Source of the DNA: Bacillota bacterium
GTDB taxonomy: Bacteria; Bacillota; Clostridia; Acetivibrionales; DTU013
Direction of reading: 5' to 3'
DNA length: 5,745 bases
NCBI GenBank assembly: GCA_023439545.1
Contig: JAEXNT010000044.1
Location: 1 to 5,745, forward strand
Position 1 is the stretch's first letter; the number at the start of each line of letters is the position of its first letter. Position numbers and translations under genes: made by a program. Of the stretch, positions 1 to 5,335 are shown piece by piece. The notes under the pieces were generated by a model. That model did no database searches. It had not been told where the DNA came from and saw nothing but the letters and a program-made list of their open reading frames with translations.

Positions 1-1
1 G

Positions 2-568
2 AACTGGGACTGGAAAGCCTTCGACCGTTACATGAATATGTTCGGATTGGATAAGAAGCAGAAAATCGAATCCTATTCCAAGGGCATGAAGGTCAAATAC
101 ATGCTTGCGTGCGCATTGAGCCACAATGCCGAGCTTCTGGTGCTCGACGAGCCTACTTCGGGTCTGGACCCGGTATTTCGTAGCGAGCTGATGGATATAT
201 TCCAGGAGATTATTTCAGACGGTCAAAGGACCATATTATTTTCCACACATATTACCTCGGACCTTGATAATATTGCGGATTATGTAACATTTATAAACAA
301 CGGTTCGATTATTTTCTCGGAGGATAAAGACTCCGTCTTCTCCAGGTTCGCAATTGTAAAAGGTGGAAGGGATCAGCGCGAAAATGTGATCCAAACCGGA
401 AGAGTCATGGGGATTCTGAATTCGGAAGTCGGGTTTACCGCACTTGTAGACAACAGGGAATGGTTTTTGAGAAATCCTGTCAAAGGCGCGGTTCTCGAAA
501 AAGCTTCATTGGAAGATATTATGGTTCATTATGTAAGGGGGAATAAACATGCAAGCATTGCTGTATAA
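2..568 (+). CDS. ABC transporter ATP-binding protein, 5'-truncated (YtrB/BcrA-like)
   Basis: This is the C-terminal 188 residues of an ABC ATPase, which powers a membrane transporter by hydrolysing ATP on the cytoplasmic face. The frame is open from base 2, so the N-terminus and the Walker A loop lie outside the window; the ATG at 32 is internal. Visible in order are a degenerate signature Y-S-K-G-M-K (residues 25-30 of the fragment), Walker B LLVLDEP (45-51), a D-loop SGLDP (53-57) and the switch histidine in FSTH (His83). The C-terminal ~100 residues are the less conserved tail typical of drug or peptide exporter ATPases. The 3' end overlaps the permease gene by 20 bp, so the two are translationally linked. 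The combination with an ABC-2 permease and a YtrA-type regulator fits the Ytr-like cassettes of Firmicutes, which are often induced by cell-wall stress (family knowledge). The substrate cannot be told. Confidence 0.93.
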   Translation, partial: NWDWKAFDRYMNMFGLDKKQKIESYSKGMKVKYMLACALSHNAELLVLDEPTSGLDPVFRSELMDIFQEIISDGQRTILFSTHITSDLDNIADYVTFINNGSIIFSEDKDSVFSRFAIVKGGRDQRENVIQTGRVMGILNSEVGFTALVDNREWFLRNPVKGAVLEKASLEDIMVHYVRGNKHASIAV

Positions 569-1184
569 GGACTGGAGCATACTCAAGAAAACCAGGGCTC
601 TGTATTTCAGCCTGTTTTATTTTTTCATAATCATTCCGACGATGCAGAAAGGGACTTTCATACCCGATAATTACTCGACCGATTTTTTCTTCATCTTCGT
701 CGTATATCTGCTTTTTTCCTACCTGACCGCTTATGACTACAAGTATAACGAGCACATGTTCGTTCCCGCGTTTCCCGTATCGAAGAAGAAAATAGTTGAA
801 GCGCGCTATGCTTTTACGACAATTACCTTCCTGATATGTCTGGCCGTCCTGTTGCTGGTAAAGGCGGCGGTTCTGGCCATTGGAATACGGCAGCCGACGT
901 TTAGGGGTTTGATAAACTATGAGCAGACCGGCGTGCTTTTCCTCATCTTCGGTCTGTTCTTCGGCGTCATACTGCCTGTATATTACAAGCTTGGCTATCA
1001 GAAGACCCGATGGTTTATGTTTATAGCCATGATAATTGCGGTAGTGATACCCAGCATTTTAACCGCCGCTGTTTCCAGTCTTAACAGCCCGGTATTCACG
1101 CTGGCATCCATTATAGCAGCTGTCCTGATTCTCTTGGTCTCACTGAATATCTCCGTTAATTTTGTAAACAGCCGGAATGTGTAA
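549..1184 (+). CDS. ABC-2 type permease, six-helix membrane subunit
   Basis: This is a 211-residue integral membrane protein, the likely channel partner of the ATPase just upstream. Six hydrophobic segments are seen at about residues 18-32, 46-64, 88-112, 127-147, 155-176 and 184-205. A short basic N-terminus (LLYKDW, typical of this family) precedes the first, and a cytoplasmic PVSKKKI stretch sits near residue 77. This matches the small ABC-2 permeases of about 200-220 residues (ABC2_membrane_5-like) found beside GntR/YtrA regulators. The ATG at 549 is supported by AAGGGGG at 535-541 with a 7-nt spacer, inside the end of the ATPase gene. The next gene's ribosome site overlaps this stop codon, so all three are one operon. 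The family includes exporters for peptides, bacitracin-like drugs or lipids; the substrate here is unknown. Confidence 0.88.
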   Translation: MQALLYKDWSILKKTRALYFSLFYFFIIIPTMQKGTFIPDNYSTDFFFIFVVYLLFSYLTAYDYKYNEHMFVPAFPVSKKKIVEARYAFTTITFLICLAVLLLVKAAVLAIGIRQPTFRGLINYEQTGVLFLIFGLFFGVILPVYYKLGYQKTRWFMFIAMIIAVVIPSILTAAVSSLNSPVFTLASIIAAVLILLVSLNISVNFVNSRNV

Positions 1185-1189
1185 AGGAG
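1184..1189 (+). promoter_or_regulatory. Ribosome binding site that selects a TTG start for the GntR gene
   Basis: AAGGAG overlaps the permease stop codon. It lies 1 nt from the ATG at 1191, too close for initiation, but 7 nt from the in-frame TTG at 1197, the best spacing. I therefore place the regulator's start at 1197. Confidence 0.65.
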
Positions 1190-1196
1190 TATGCCT

Positions 1197-1565
1197 TTGG
1201 ATATAATCATCAGCAATTCTTCGGATAAACCGATTTATATGCAGATAGCCGAACAGATCATCGATCAGGTTGTCAATGAGGAACTGAGAGTGGGCGATAT
1301 GCTTCCTTCCATCAGAACCCTGGCCAGGGAGTTGAAAATAAGCGTCATAACGACCAAAAGGGCTTATGAGGAGCTTGAAAAGGAAGGTTATATAGAAACA
1401 GTAGTGGGAAAGGGCACTTTCGTTTCAGGTATAAACAAGGTATTGATCAGGGAACGGCAGATCGGCCTTATAGAAAACGATATTACGGCGGTAATCGAAA
1501 ACTACAAGCGTTTGAAAATGACAAAGGAAGAGCTCCACCGCCTTATCGACCTGCTGTGGGAATAA
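1197..1565 (+). CDS. GntR-family transcriptional regulator, YtrA subfamily
   Basis: This is a 122-residue DNA-binding regulator. The N-terminal winged helix-turn-helix (about residues 11-78) has the typical LPSIRTLARELKIS helix pair, then TTKRAYEELEKEG and a wing ending GKGTFV. The short remainder (about 44 residues) is the small helical dimerisation tail of the YtrA subfamily, with no room for a full ligand-binding domain. The TTG start at 1197 gives MDIIISNSSDKPIY, the usual beginning of this subfamily, and has AAGGAG at 7 nt. The ATG at 1191 would add two residues with an unworkable 1-nt spacer. It is the last gene of the ABC cassette, and relatives commonly repress their own operon (family knowledge); the operator would lie upstream of the window. 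A hairpin terminator follows the stop by 3 bp. Confidence 0.93.
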   Translation: MDIIISNSSDKPIYMQIAEQIIDQVVNEELRVGDMLPSIRTLARELKISVITTKRAYEELEKEGYIETVVGKGTFVSGINKVLIRERQIGLIENDITAVIENYKRLKMTKEELHRLIDLLWE

Positions 1566-1568
1566 AAC

Positions 1569-1599
1569 AAAAAGGCTGTTCATTTCGAACAACCTTTTT
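1569..1599. terminator. Bidirectional intrinsic terminator between convergent genes
   Basis: Two 13-nt arms (1569-1581 and 1587-1599) flank a 5-nt loop, with A-run and T-run at the two ends. On the + strand there is one C-A mismatch; on the - strand the same position becomes a G-U pair, so the stem is continuous there. It lies between the stop of the GntR gene (1565) and the stop of the convergent CAP gene (1639), so it probably ends both operons. Confidence 0.85.
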
Positions 1600-1638
1600 A
1601 CACTTTTGATACTGATTATACTGTTTGCCGCCTGAATG

Positions 1639-2421
1639 CTATTTCCCTATGAACTGCTGTACTATCACCTTGCCATAGGTGGCGCTTTCCTCCACTCCTA
1701 TTCCCGTGACGCTGAATCCCGAATTCAGGATGTTCTTCTTGTGGCTGTCGGACGCCATCCAAGCTTTGAACGCGCCTTCCACCGTCTTGTTGCCCGCTAT
1801 GTTCTCTCCGGCCGATTTGAAAGTATTGTCATATTGCCTCATCATATCGAACGGAGATCCGTATGTAGGCGATTGATGCGAAAAGTAGTTGTTTTCTATC
1901 ATGTCCTTGGCCTTAATCCTTGCAACCTTCAACAGGTTCTCGTCGATCACAAGCGGCGCAAGCTTCTTTTCGGCTCGGGCCTTATTGACCAGATCCAGCA
2001 GCTGCTGCTCGTCCGAAGACAGATTCAGATCGATGGAAGCCGGAGTTGTCGCTTTTCCGGGTGTTTTCTTAAGCGGCGCCGCATTGTTCTTGGACACGGT
2101 AATGGCTTTATCGCCGAAAGAGATATACCTACCGTCAACTGCCCCGACTGTACCGGTATCGGGATTATATACCGCGTACCAATCGCCCAGCTTGCCCATT
2201 ACCGTTACAGCCTGTCCTTTTTCGAGCTTGCAAATGGATGGGAAATTAGTCGACGGACCCTCTCTGAGGTTAAGCTTACTTACCGCTACCGTCGCAGTGT
2301 CGCTCCCGACCTTCTCCAATGCCAGCTGCGTTGTGACTCCACCGACAGCCGAAGCAGCATAGCAGGTTGAAGACATTATCAGCACCGCCATGGCTGCTAA
2401 AATGGCAATCTTTCTTTTCAT
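1639..2421 (-). CDS. Secreted SH3b + CAP/SCP domain protein (YkwD-like)
   Basis: This is a 260-residue exported protein. Residues 1-22 are a signal peptide: MKRK, a hydrophobic core, then cleavage near CYA-AS. A bacterial SH3 domain at about 45-102 (LNLREGPS..., GDWYAVY) probably binds peptidoglycan. A Pro/Thr/Lys linker (about 112-130) leads to a CAP domain at 135-260, which begins LLDLVNKARAEKKLAPL. The CAP cavity residues are present: His182 (FSHQSP), Glu206 (AGENIA) and His227 (SDSHKKNIL). In Bacillus and Clostridium, YkwD-like CAP proteins are secreted or spore-coat-associated; the biochemical activity is not settled. The ATG has TGGAGGT (2428-2434) with a 6-nt spacer. That ribosome site is inside one arm of an imperfect palindrome. 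No terminator separates it from the gene upstream, so readthrough from the proS unit is possible; I see no convincing promoter of its own. Confidence 0.93.
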   Translation of the reverse strand: MKRKIAILAAMAVLIMSSTCYAASAVGGVTTQLALEKVGSDTATVAVSKLNLREGPSTNFPSICKLEKGQAVTVMGKLGDWYAVYNPDTGTVGAVDGRYISFGDKAITVSKNNAAPLKKTPGKATTPASIDLNLSSDEQQLLDLVNKARAEKKLAPLVIDENLLKVARIKAKDMIENNYFSHQSPTYGSPFDMMRQYDNTFKSAGENIAGNKTVEGAFKAWMASDSHKKNILNSGFSVTGIGVEESATYGKVIVQQFIGK

Positions 2422-2423
2422 AC

Positions 2424-2527
2424 TATTACCTCCAATTGTCTATTAATGCAAAATCATTTGATTTATACTGATAATAGTATTAACAAATATTTTTGATTTA
2501 TTTGCATTAATGTGACAATTGGTAATA
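2424..2527. repeat. Imperfect palindrome spanning the CAP gene leader and ribosome site
   Basis: Arms 2424-2452 and 2501-2527 are inverted copies. ATTAATGCAAA (2442-2452) matches TTTGCATTAAT (2501-2511), AATTGTC (2434-2440) matches GACAATT (2514-2520), and TATTACC (2424-2430) matches GGTAATA (2521-2527). They are separated by 1-3 nt bulges. The AT-rich centre (2453-2500) also carries TTTGATTTA twice (2457-2465, 2492-2500). On the - strand transcript the 3' arm contains the Shine-Dalgarno of the CAP gene. No U-run follows, so this is not a standard terminator. It could be an RNA switch, a protein-binding palindrome or the remnant of a small element. Confidence 0.75.
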
Positions 2528-2532
2528 AATTT

Positions 2533-2793
2533 TCATTTTTTTTCAAATCTTTTATTTCTATAGTATAGAGCGATATCCACGGATACCATGAGGGCGTTCA
2601 GCGCATAAAGCATCACAACCCAATCCCTGCTATACAGCAGCTTATGGATAATGCCCGAGATATAGCCGATTACCACGATAATAAGAAACAACACACTTTT
2701 CCCCTGAGTCTGCCTCGAAATTATCGATTTGTAAATGGAAAACGGCCAAGCCAGCCCGAAGCACAGCAGCATTACTATTTCAAAAATACTCAT
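2533..2793 (-). CDS. Small three-helix membrane protein, possibly PQ-loop/SemiSWEET-like
   Basis: This is an 86-residue hydrophobic protein with three predicted membrane helices at about 4-24, 34-54 and 58-78 and a basic C-terminal tail (RNKRFEKK). Helix 1 carries a Trp-Pro pair (LAWPFSIYKSI), followed by a basic loop (SRQTQGKS) and a G-Y-x-x-G-I helix 2. That resembles the single-repeat layout of PQ-loop or SemiSWEET proteins, but the canonical Pro-Gln is absent, so the assignment is only a suggestion. The ATG is preceded by GGGGAG (2803-2808) with a 9-nt spacer, and starts 15 nt after the proS stop, so it is probably translated from the proS transcript. The stop is followed by the palindrome ahead of the CAP gene. 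Its function is unknown. Confidence 0.72.
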   Translation of the reverse strand: MSIFEIVMLLCFGLAWPFSIYKSIISRQTQGKSVLFLIIVVIGYISGIIHKLLYSRDWVVMLYALNALMVSVDIALYYRNKRFEKK

Positions 2794-2808
2794 TGATCTT
2801 TGCTCCCC

Positions 2809-4245
2809 TTAGTATGCCTTGCCCCAGTAGACCAGCGACTTTGCTTGCTTACCGCAGCATATGCACTTGTCAGCTACGGGCTTTTCGTCAAAAGGCACAC
2901 ATCGCGATGTAGCTCCTGTTTTTTCCTTGATCTGCTCTTCGCATGCCCTGTCGCCGCACCACATGGCCTTTACAAAGCCGGGCGTCTCTCTTATTATCCT
3001 TTCGAATTCCGCAAAATCGACCGCGGTATAAGTCTTGTTATTTCTTAAAGTCGTTGCCTTTTCGAGCATACTGTCATGGATCGTATCGAGCAATTCACAT
3101 ACTTTTGCTTCGATTTCGTCGATGGCAACAAACGTCTTCTCTCTGGTATCTCTTCTAACAAGCACTACCTGACCCTTTTCAATATCCTTGGGACCTACTT
3201 CAAGGCGTATCGGCACGCCTCTCATCTCATGCTCGCTGAATTTCCAGCCCGGCGACTTGTCACTGTCGTCCAGCTTCACCCTTGCGACCTTCGAAAGCCT
3301 CGAACATATCTCGCCGGCCTTCTCCAGCACGCCTTCCTTATGCTGCTGCACAGGTATTACAACGACCTGGACAGGTGCGACCCTCGGCGGCAGCACGAGT
3401 CCGCTGTCGTCGCCGTGTACCATTATAATAGCTCCTATCATCCTGGTAGTCATTCCCCAGGAGGTTTGGCGCACGTACTGGAGCTGGTTCGAACTGTCGG
3501 TATATTGAATGTTGAACGCCCTGGCGAAACCGTCTCCGAAATTGTGGGACGTCCCTGACTGCAGCGCAACTCCGTTATGCATAAGGCTTTCTATGGTATA
3601 TGTGGCCTCGGCGCCTGCAAATTTCTCCTTTTCGGTCTTCTGACCCTTTACTACAGGGATCGCAAGCACGTTCTGGCAGAATTCCGCATAAACGTTGAGC
3701 ATCCTGATGGTCTCTTCCTGCGCTTCTTCTGCAGTTGCATGGGCTGTATGCCCCTCCTGCCACAGGAACTCCATGGTCCTCAGGAAAGGCCTTGTGGTCT
3801 TCTCCCACCTGACAACCGAGCACCATTGATTGTAAAGCTTCGGCAGATCCCTGTAGGAGTGAATTATATTCGCATAATGATCACAGAACAGAGTCTCGGA
3901 GGTAGGCCTTACGCAAAGCTTCTCCGTCAGTTCCTCGGCGCCGCCGTGGGTAACCCAGGCCACCTCGGGCGCAAAGCCCTCGACATGGTCCTTCTCCTTC
4001 TGGAGCAGGCTTTCCGGAATGAACATGGGCATGTAGACATTTTCGTGCCCGGTCTTTTTGAACCTGTCGTTGAGCTCCTTCTGTATATTCTCCCAGATCG
4101 CGTAGCCGTAGGGCCTGATTATCATGCAGCCCCTTACGCTTGAATAGTCGACAAGGTCGGCCTTTTTGATAACGTCAGTATACCATTGTGTAAAATCTTC
4201 GTTCATTGGAGTGATCTCTTCAACGAACTTCTTATCCTGTGCCAT
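2809..4245 (-). CDS. proS: Prolyl-tRNA synthetase, archaeal/eukaryotic-type short form
   Basis: This cytoplasmic class II synthetase charges tRNA-Pro with proline using ATP. The 478-residue length and layout match the short archaeal-type form present in many Clostridia, which lacks the editing insertion of the E. coli type. Seen are the N-terminal motif-1 region with SVRGCMIIRPYGY (about 36-48), RPTSE (113-117), motif 2 RPFLRTMEFLWQEGHTAH (about 152-169), motif 3 GLVLPPRVAP (282-291), and an anticodon-binding domain (about 292-400). A C-terminal zinc-type domain has Cys430, Cys435, Cys461 and Cys464 and ends in the conserved Tyr. I chose the ATG at 4245 because AAAGGAG lies 8 nt upstream and the protein then begins MAQDKKFVEEITPM as in relatives. 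An in-frame ATG at 4323 would add a hydrophobic 26-residue stretch without a ribosome site. A T-box leader controls it. Confidence 0.97.
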   Translation of the reverse strand: MAQDKKFVEEITPMNEDFTQWYTDVIKKADLVDYSSVRGCMIIRPYGYAIWENIQKELNDRFKKTGHENVYMPMFIPESLLQKEKDHVEGFAPEVAWVTHGGAEELTEKLCVRPTSETLFCDHYANIIHSYRDLPKLYNQWCSVVRWEKTTRPFLRTMEFLWQEGHTAHATAEEAQEETIRMLNVYAEFCQNVLAIPVVKGQKTEKEKFAGAEATYTIESLMHNGVALQSGTSHNFGDGFARAFNIQYTDSSNQLQYVRQTSWGMTTRMIGAIIMVHGDDSGLVLPPRVAPVQVVVIPVQQHKEGVLEKAGEICSRLSKVARVKLDDSDKSPGWKFSEHEMRGVPIRLEVGPKDIEKGQVVLVRRDTREKTFVAIDEIEAKVCELLDTIHDSMLEKATTLRNNKTYTAVDFAEFERIIRETPGFVKAMWCGDRACEEQIKEKTGATSRCVPFDEKPVADKCICCGKQAKSLVYWGKAY

Positions 4246-4253
4246 AACACCAA

Positions 4254-4260
4254 CTCCTTT
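4254..4260 (-). promoter_or_regulatory. proS ribosome binding site
   Basis: AAAGGAG on the - strand with an 8-nt spacer to the ATG at 4245. This decides the start against the longer in-frame ATG at 4323, which has no purine-rich site before it. Confidence 0.85.
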
Positions 4261-4306
4261 ATTAAGTTTACAGGCGGCAGAAGCGAGGAGTATCAGGAAG
4301 CCGAGG

Positions 4307-4387
4307 CGTAAAAGGCGCAGCATATTCTTTATATGTGAGCACCTTTACGACCGACGGCTGACGCAATAATCCGAAGCTTATGGCGTC
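4307..4387 (-). other. Two extra hairpins between the T-box terminator and proS
   Basis: After the T-box terminator the transcript runs about 145 nt before the proS start. Two hairpins can be drawn in it. In one, GACGC/GCGTC arms plus ATAA/TTAT (4360-4387) flank an 8-nt loop with one mismatch. In the other, an 11-pair stem joins 4339-4349 with 4307-4318 (one bulge, one G-U) around a 20-nt loop. Neither ends in a U-run. No function is assigned; the segment holds no supported gene. Confidence 0.45.
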
Positions 4388-4390
4388 TGT

Positions 4391-4426
4391 AAAAACAGAA
4401 AAGTCCCTGTAAAAACATACAGGGAC
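4391..4426 (-). terminator. T-box-controlled terminator upstream of proS
   Basis: On the - strand a 9-bp perfect stem (4418-4426 with 4403-4411), GTCCCTGTA / TACAGGGAC, has a 6-nt loop and is followed by TTTTCTGTTTTT. Its 5' arm contains the GTCCCT segment that pairs with the T-box in the alternative antiterminator, the classic switch arrangement. Confidence 0.92.
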
Positions 4427-4576
4427 GAATCAACTCCGCGGTACCACCCAATTTGGATAACCCAACTCAAAAAACCTTTATCGCAGCTTATGCGGCAGCC
4501 TCGTCGGCTGCGTCTCGGGGGTGGGAAGAAAGCTTTCGGCTTTCGCATTCCCGTCATCGACAATAACTGTTAAGTT
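4391..4576 (-). promoter_or_regulatory. T-box riboswitch (tRNA-Pro-responsive, inferred) controlling proS
   Basis: The transcript senses uncharged tRNA and allows readthrough into the synthetase gene. The T-box core TGGGTGGTACCGCGG is at 4450-4436. Its TGGT (4446-4443) would pair with an ACCA tRNA end, consistent with the A discriminator of bacterial tRNA-Pro. Upstream are a GATGACGGGAA-type Stem I start (about 4558-4548), a short apical hairpin AAAGC-CGAAA-GCTTT, the returning CCC arm followed by a C-run (about 4525-4516) where a proline CCN specifier could lie, and a 6-bp stem GCAGCC/GGCTGC (4511-4495) that may be Stem III. The terminator closes the element. The visible Stem I is short, and I cannot find the usual distal AG and GNUG loops. 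Proline specificity is inferred from the downstream gene; the exact specifier codon is not resolved. The 5' end is estimated from the promoter. Confidence 0.92.
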
Positions 4577-4582
4577 AAAAGT

Positions 4583-4611
4583 AGTATATTACAACCCGGA
4601 AGGTCTGTCAA
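4583..4611 (-). promoter_or_regulatory. Sigma-A type promoter of the proS T-box unit
   Basis: On the - strand TTGACA (4611-4606) and TATACT (4588-4583) are separated by exactly 17 nt. The -35 is perfect and the -10 differs from consensus at one position. The expected transcription start is near 4576, just before the T-box leader. Confidence 0.88.
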
Positions 4612-4641
4612 TAGCCGTAATACGCAATAAATCCCATTGGC

Positions 4642-4716
4642 ATGAGCATCGAAGAAGTGCTCGGACAGTTCTGCGAAAACAAGTACGGCAGCGAAGCGCT
4701 GGCCTTTGACAAATAA
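4642..4716 (+). CDS. Tiny ORF of unknown status (24 codons)
   Basis: ATG at 4642 begins a 24-residue ORF (MSIEEVLGQF..., ending ALAFDK) closed by two consecutive TAA codons at 4714-4719. The frame is open back to 4621, reading INPIG before the Met, so this may be the tail of a degraded gene rather than a peptide. The codons look like those of the neighbouring genes (many G/C third positions) and the composition is protein-like. There is no convincing ribosome site before the ATG. I do not recognise a family. It could also be chance. Confidence 0.25.
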   Translation: MSIEEVLGQFCENKYGSEALAFDK

Positions 4717-4732
4717 TAAGCCCGGGAATATA

Positions 4733-4852
4733 ATGCAGATAGGCGCTGTGACTACGGATGCGGCAAGACCAGCCAGCAATCCGCTGCCAGCCCTGCCCAA
4801 GCCGGGAGACTTGGGCAGAAAAACGAAACGGAATGTGAGTTGTCTTATATGA
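4733..4852 (+). CDS. Tiny ORF overlapping the ispF-like start by ATGA (39 codons)
   Basis: ATG at 4733 opens a 39-residue reading frame beginning MQIGAVTTDAARPASN. It is rich in Pro and Ala in the first half and basic (GRKTKR) in the second. Its stop TGA (4850-4852) shares four bases with the ATG of the IspF-family gene, the usual geometry for translational coupling. Only a weak GGGA lies upstream of its own start. It could be a coupling leader peptide, the remnant of a broken upstream gene, or a coincidence. No family recognised. Confidence 0.3.
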   Translation: MQIGAVTTDAARPASNPLPALPKPGDLGRKTKRNVSCLI

Positions 4853-5319
4853 AGGTTGGCATCGGCCAGGATAGTCATGCATTTGATTTTGACGACAAGG
4901 ATAAAAAACTCGTACTGGGCGGAATCGTATTCGAAGGCGAACCGCCGCTTAAGGGAAACAGCGATGCGGACGTAATACTGCATTCGGTAACGAACGCAGT
5001 CTCGGGCGTCACCTGCGTCAATATACTTGGCGGGATAAGCGACGAAATGTGCCTGAATCAAGGCATAAAGGACAGCAGCGCATATGTTCTCGAGGCGCTG
5101 AAATATATGAATGACTACAGGATAGTCCATCTTTCCATATCGATAGAGTGCGCAAGGCCGAAAATTACGCCCCGGATACCTGATATCCGGCGCAATCTGT
5201 CCGCTCTCCTCAATATCCCCGAAAACTGTATCGGTATCACCGCCACAACAGGCGAAGGCCTCACCGCGTTCGGGCAGGGCCTCGGCATCCAGGTTTTCAG
5301 CATAGTTACAGTGATATAA
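4849..5319 (+). CDS. ispF: Divergent IspF-family protein (MECDP synthase-like)
   Basis: This is a 156-residue protein matching IspF along its whole length. IspF makes 2-C-methyl-D-erythritol 2,4-cyclodiphosphate in the non-mevalonate isoprenoid pathway as a cytosolic trimer with a metal in each active site. The metal ligands are kept: Asp8 and His10 (GQDSH) and His45 (DVILH), as are SDADV (38-42), ARPKITP (102-108) and the ATTxE core (132-136). Hallmarks are changed: the usual AHSDGD is GNSDAD, the DIGK-FPDTD segment is replaced by NILGGISDEMC (58-68), and TTTEKLGF is ATTGEGLTAF (132-141). It is therefore either a distinct IspF clade with altered chemistry or a paralogue with another role. 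ATG 4849 gives the family N-terminus (MKVGIGQD) and overlaps the stop of the tiny ORF upstream; TTG 4840 is a possible alternative. The ribosome site is weak. No ispD or other pathway gene is adjacent. The 199-bp palindrome starts 16 bp after the stop. Confidence 0.85.
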   Translation: MKVGIGQDSHAFDFDDKDKKLVLGGIVFEGEPPLKGNSDADVILHSVTNAVSGVTCVNILGGISDEMCLNQGIKDSSAYVLEALKYMNDYRIVHLSISIECARPKITPRIPDIRRNLSALLNIPENCIGITATTGEGLTAFGQGLGIQVFSIVTVI

Positions 5320-5335
5320 GAGCTTTGTTGGCTGC

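Noticed and set aside
2424..2527. Intrinsic terminator for the upstream membrane-protein gene
   Set aside because: The stem is long and AT-rich with a 48-nt centre and no U-run after it; the CAP ribosome site follows instead.
2809..4245. Several long open frames on the + strand opposite proS, and others opposite the CAP gene
   Set aside because: They are shadows of well-supported genes. Their translations are Cys/Arg/Ser-rich with no recognisable domain and no ribosome sites.
4246..4323. In-frame N-terminal extension of ProS from ATG 4323, hydrophobic and ending LLASAAC like a lipoprotein signal
   Set aside because: A cytoplasmic synthetase needs no such signal, there is no ribosome site before 4323, and AAAGGAG stands 8 nt before ATG 4245, where the family N-terminus begins.
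4570..5130. A 186-codon frame on the - strand opposite the ispF-like gene
   Set aside because: It overlaps the proS promoter and the recognised IspF-family protein; its translation shows no family features.
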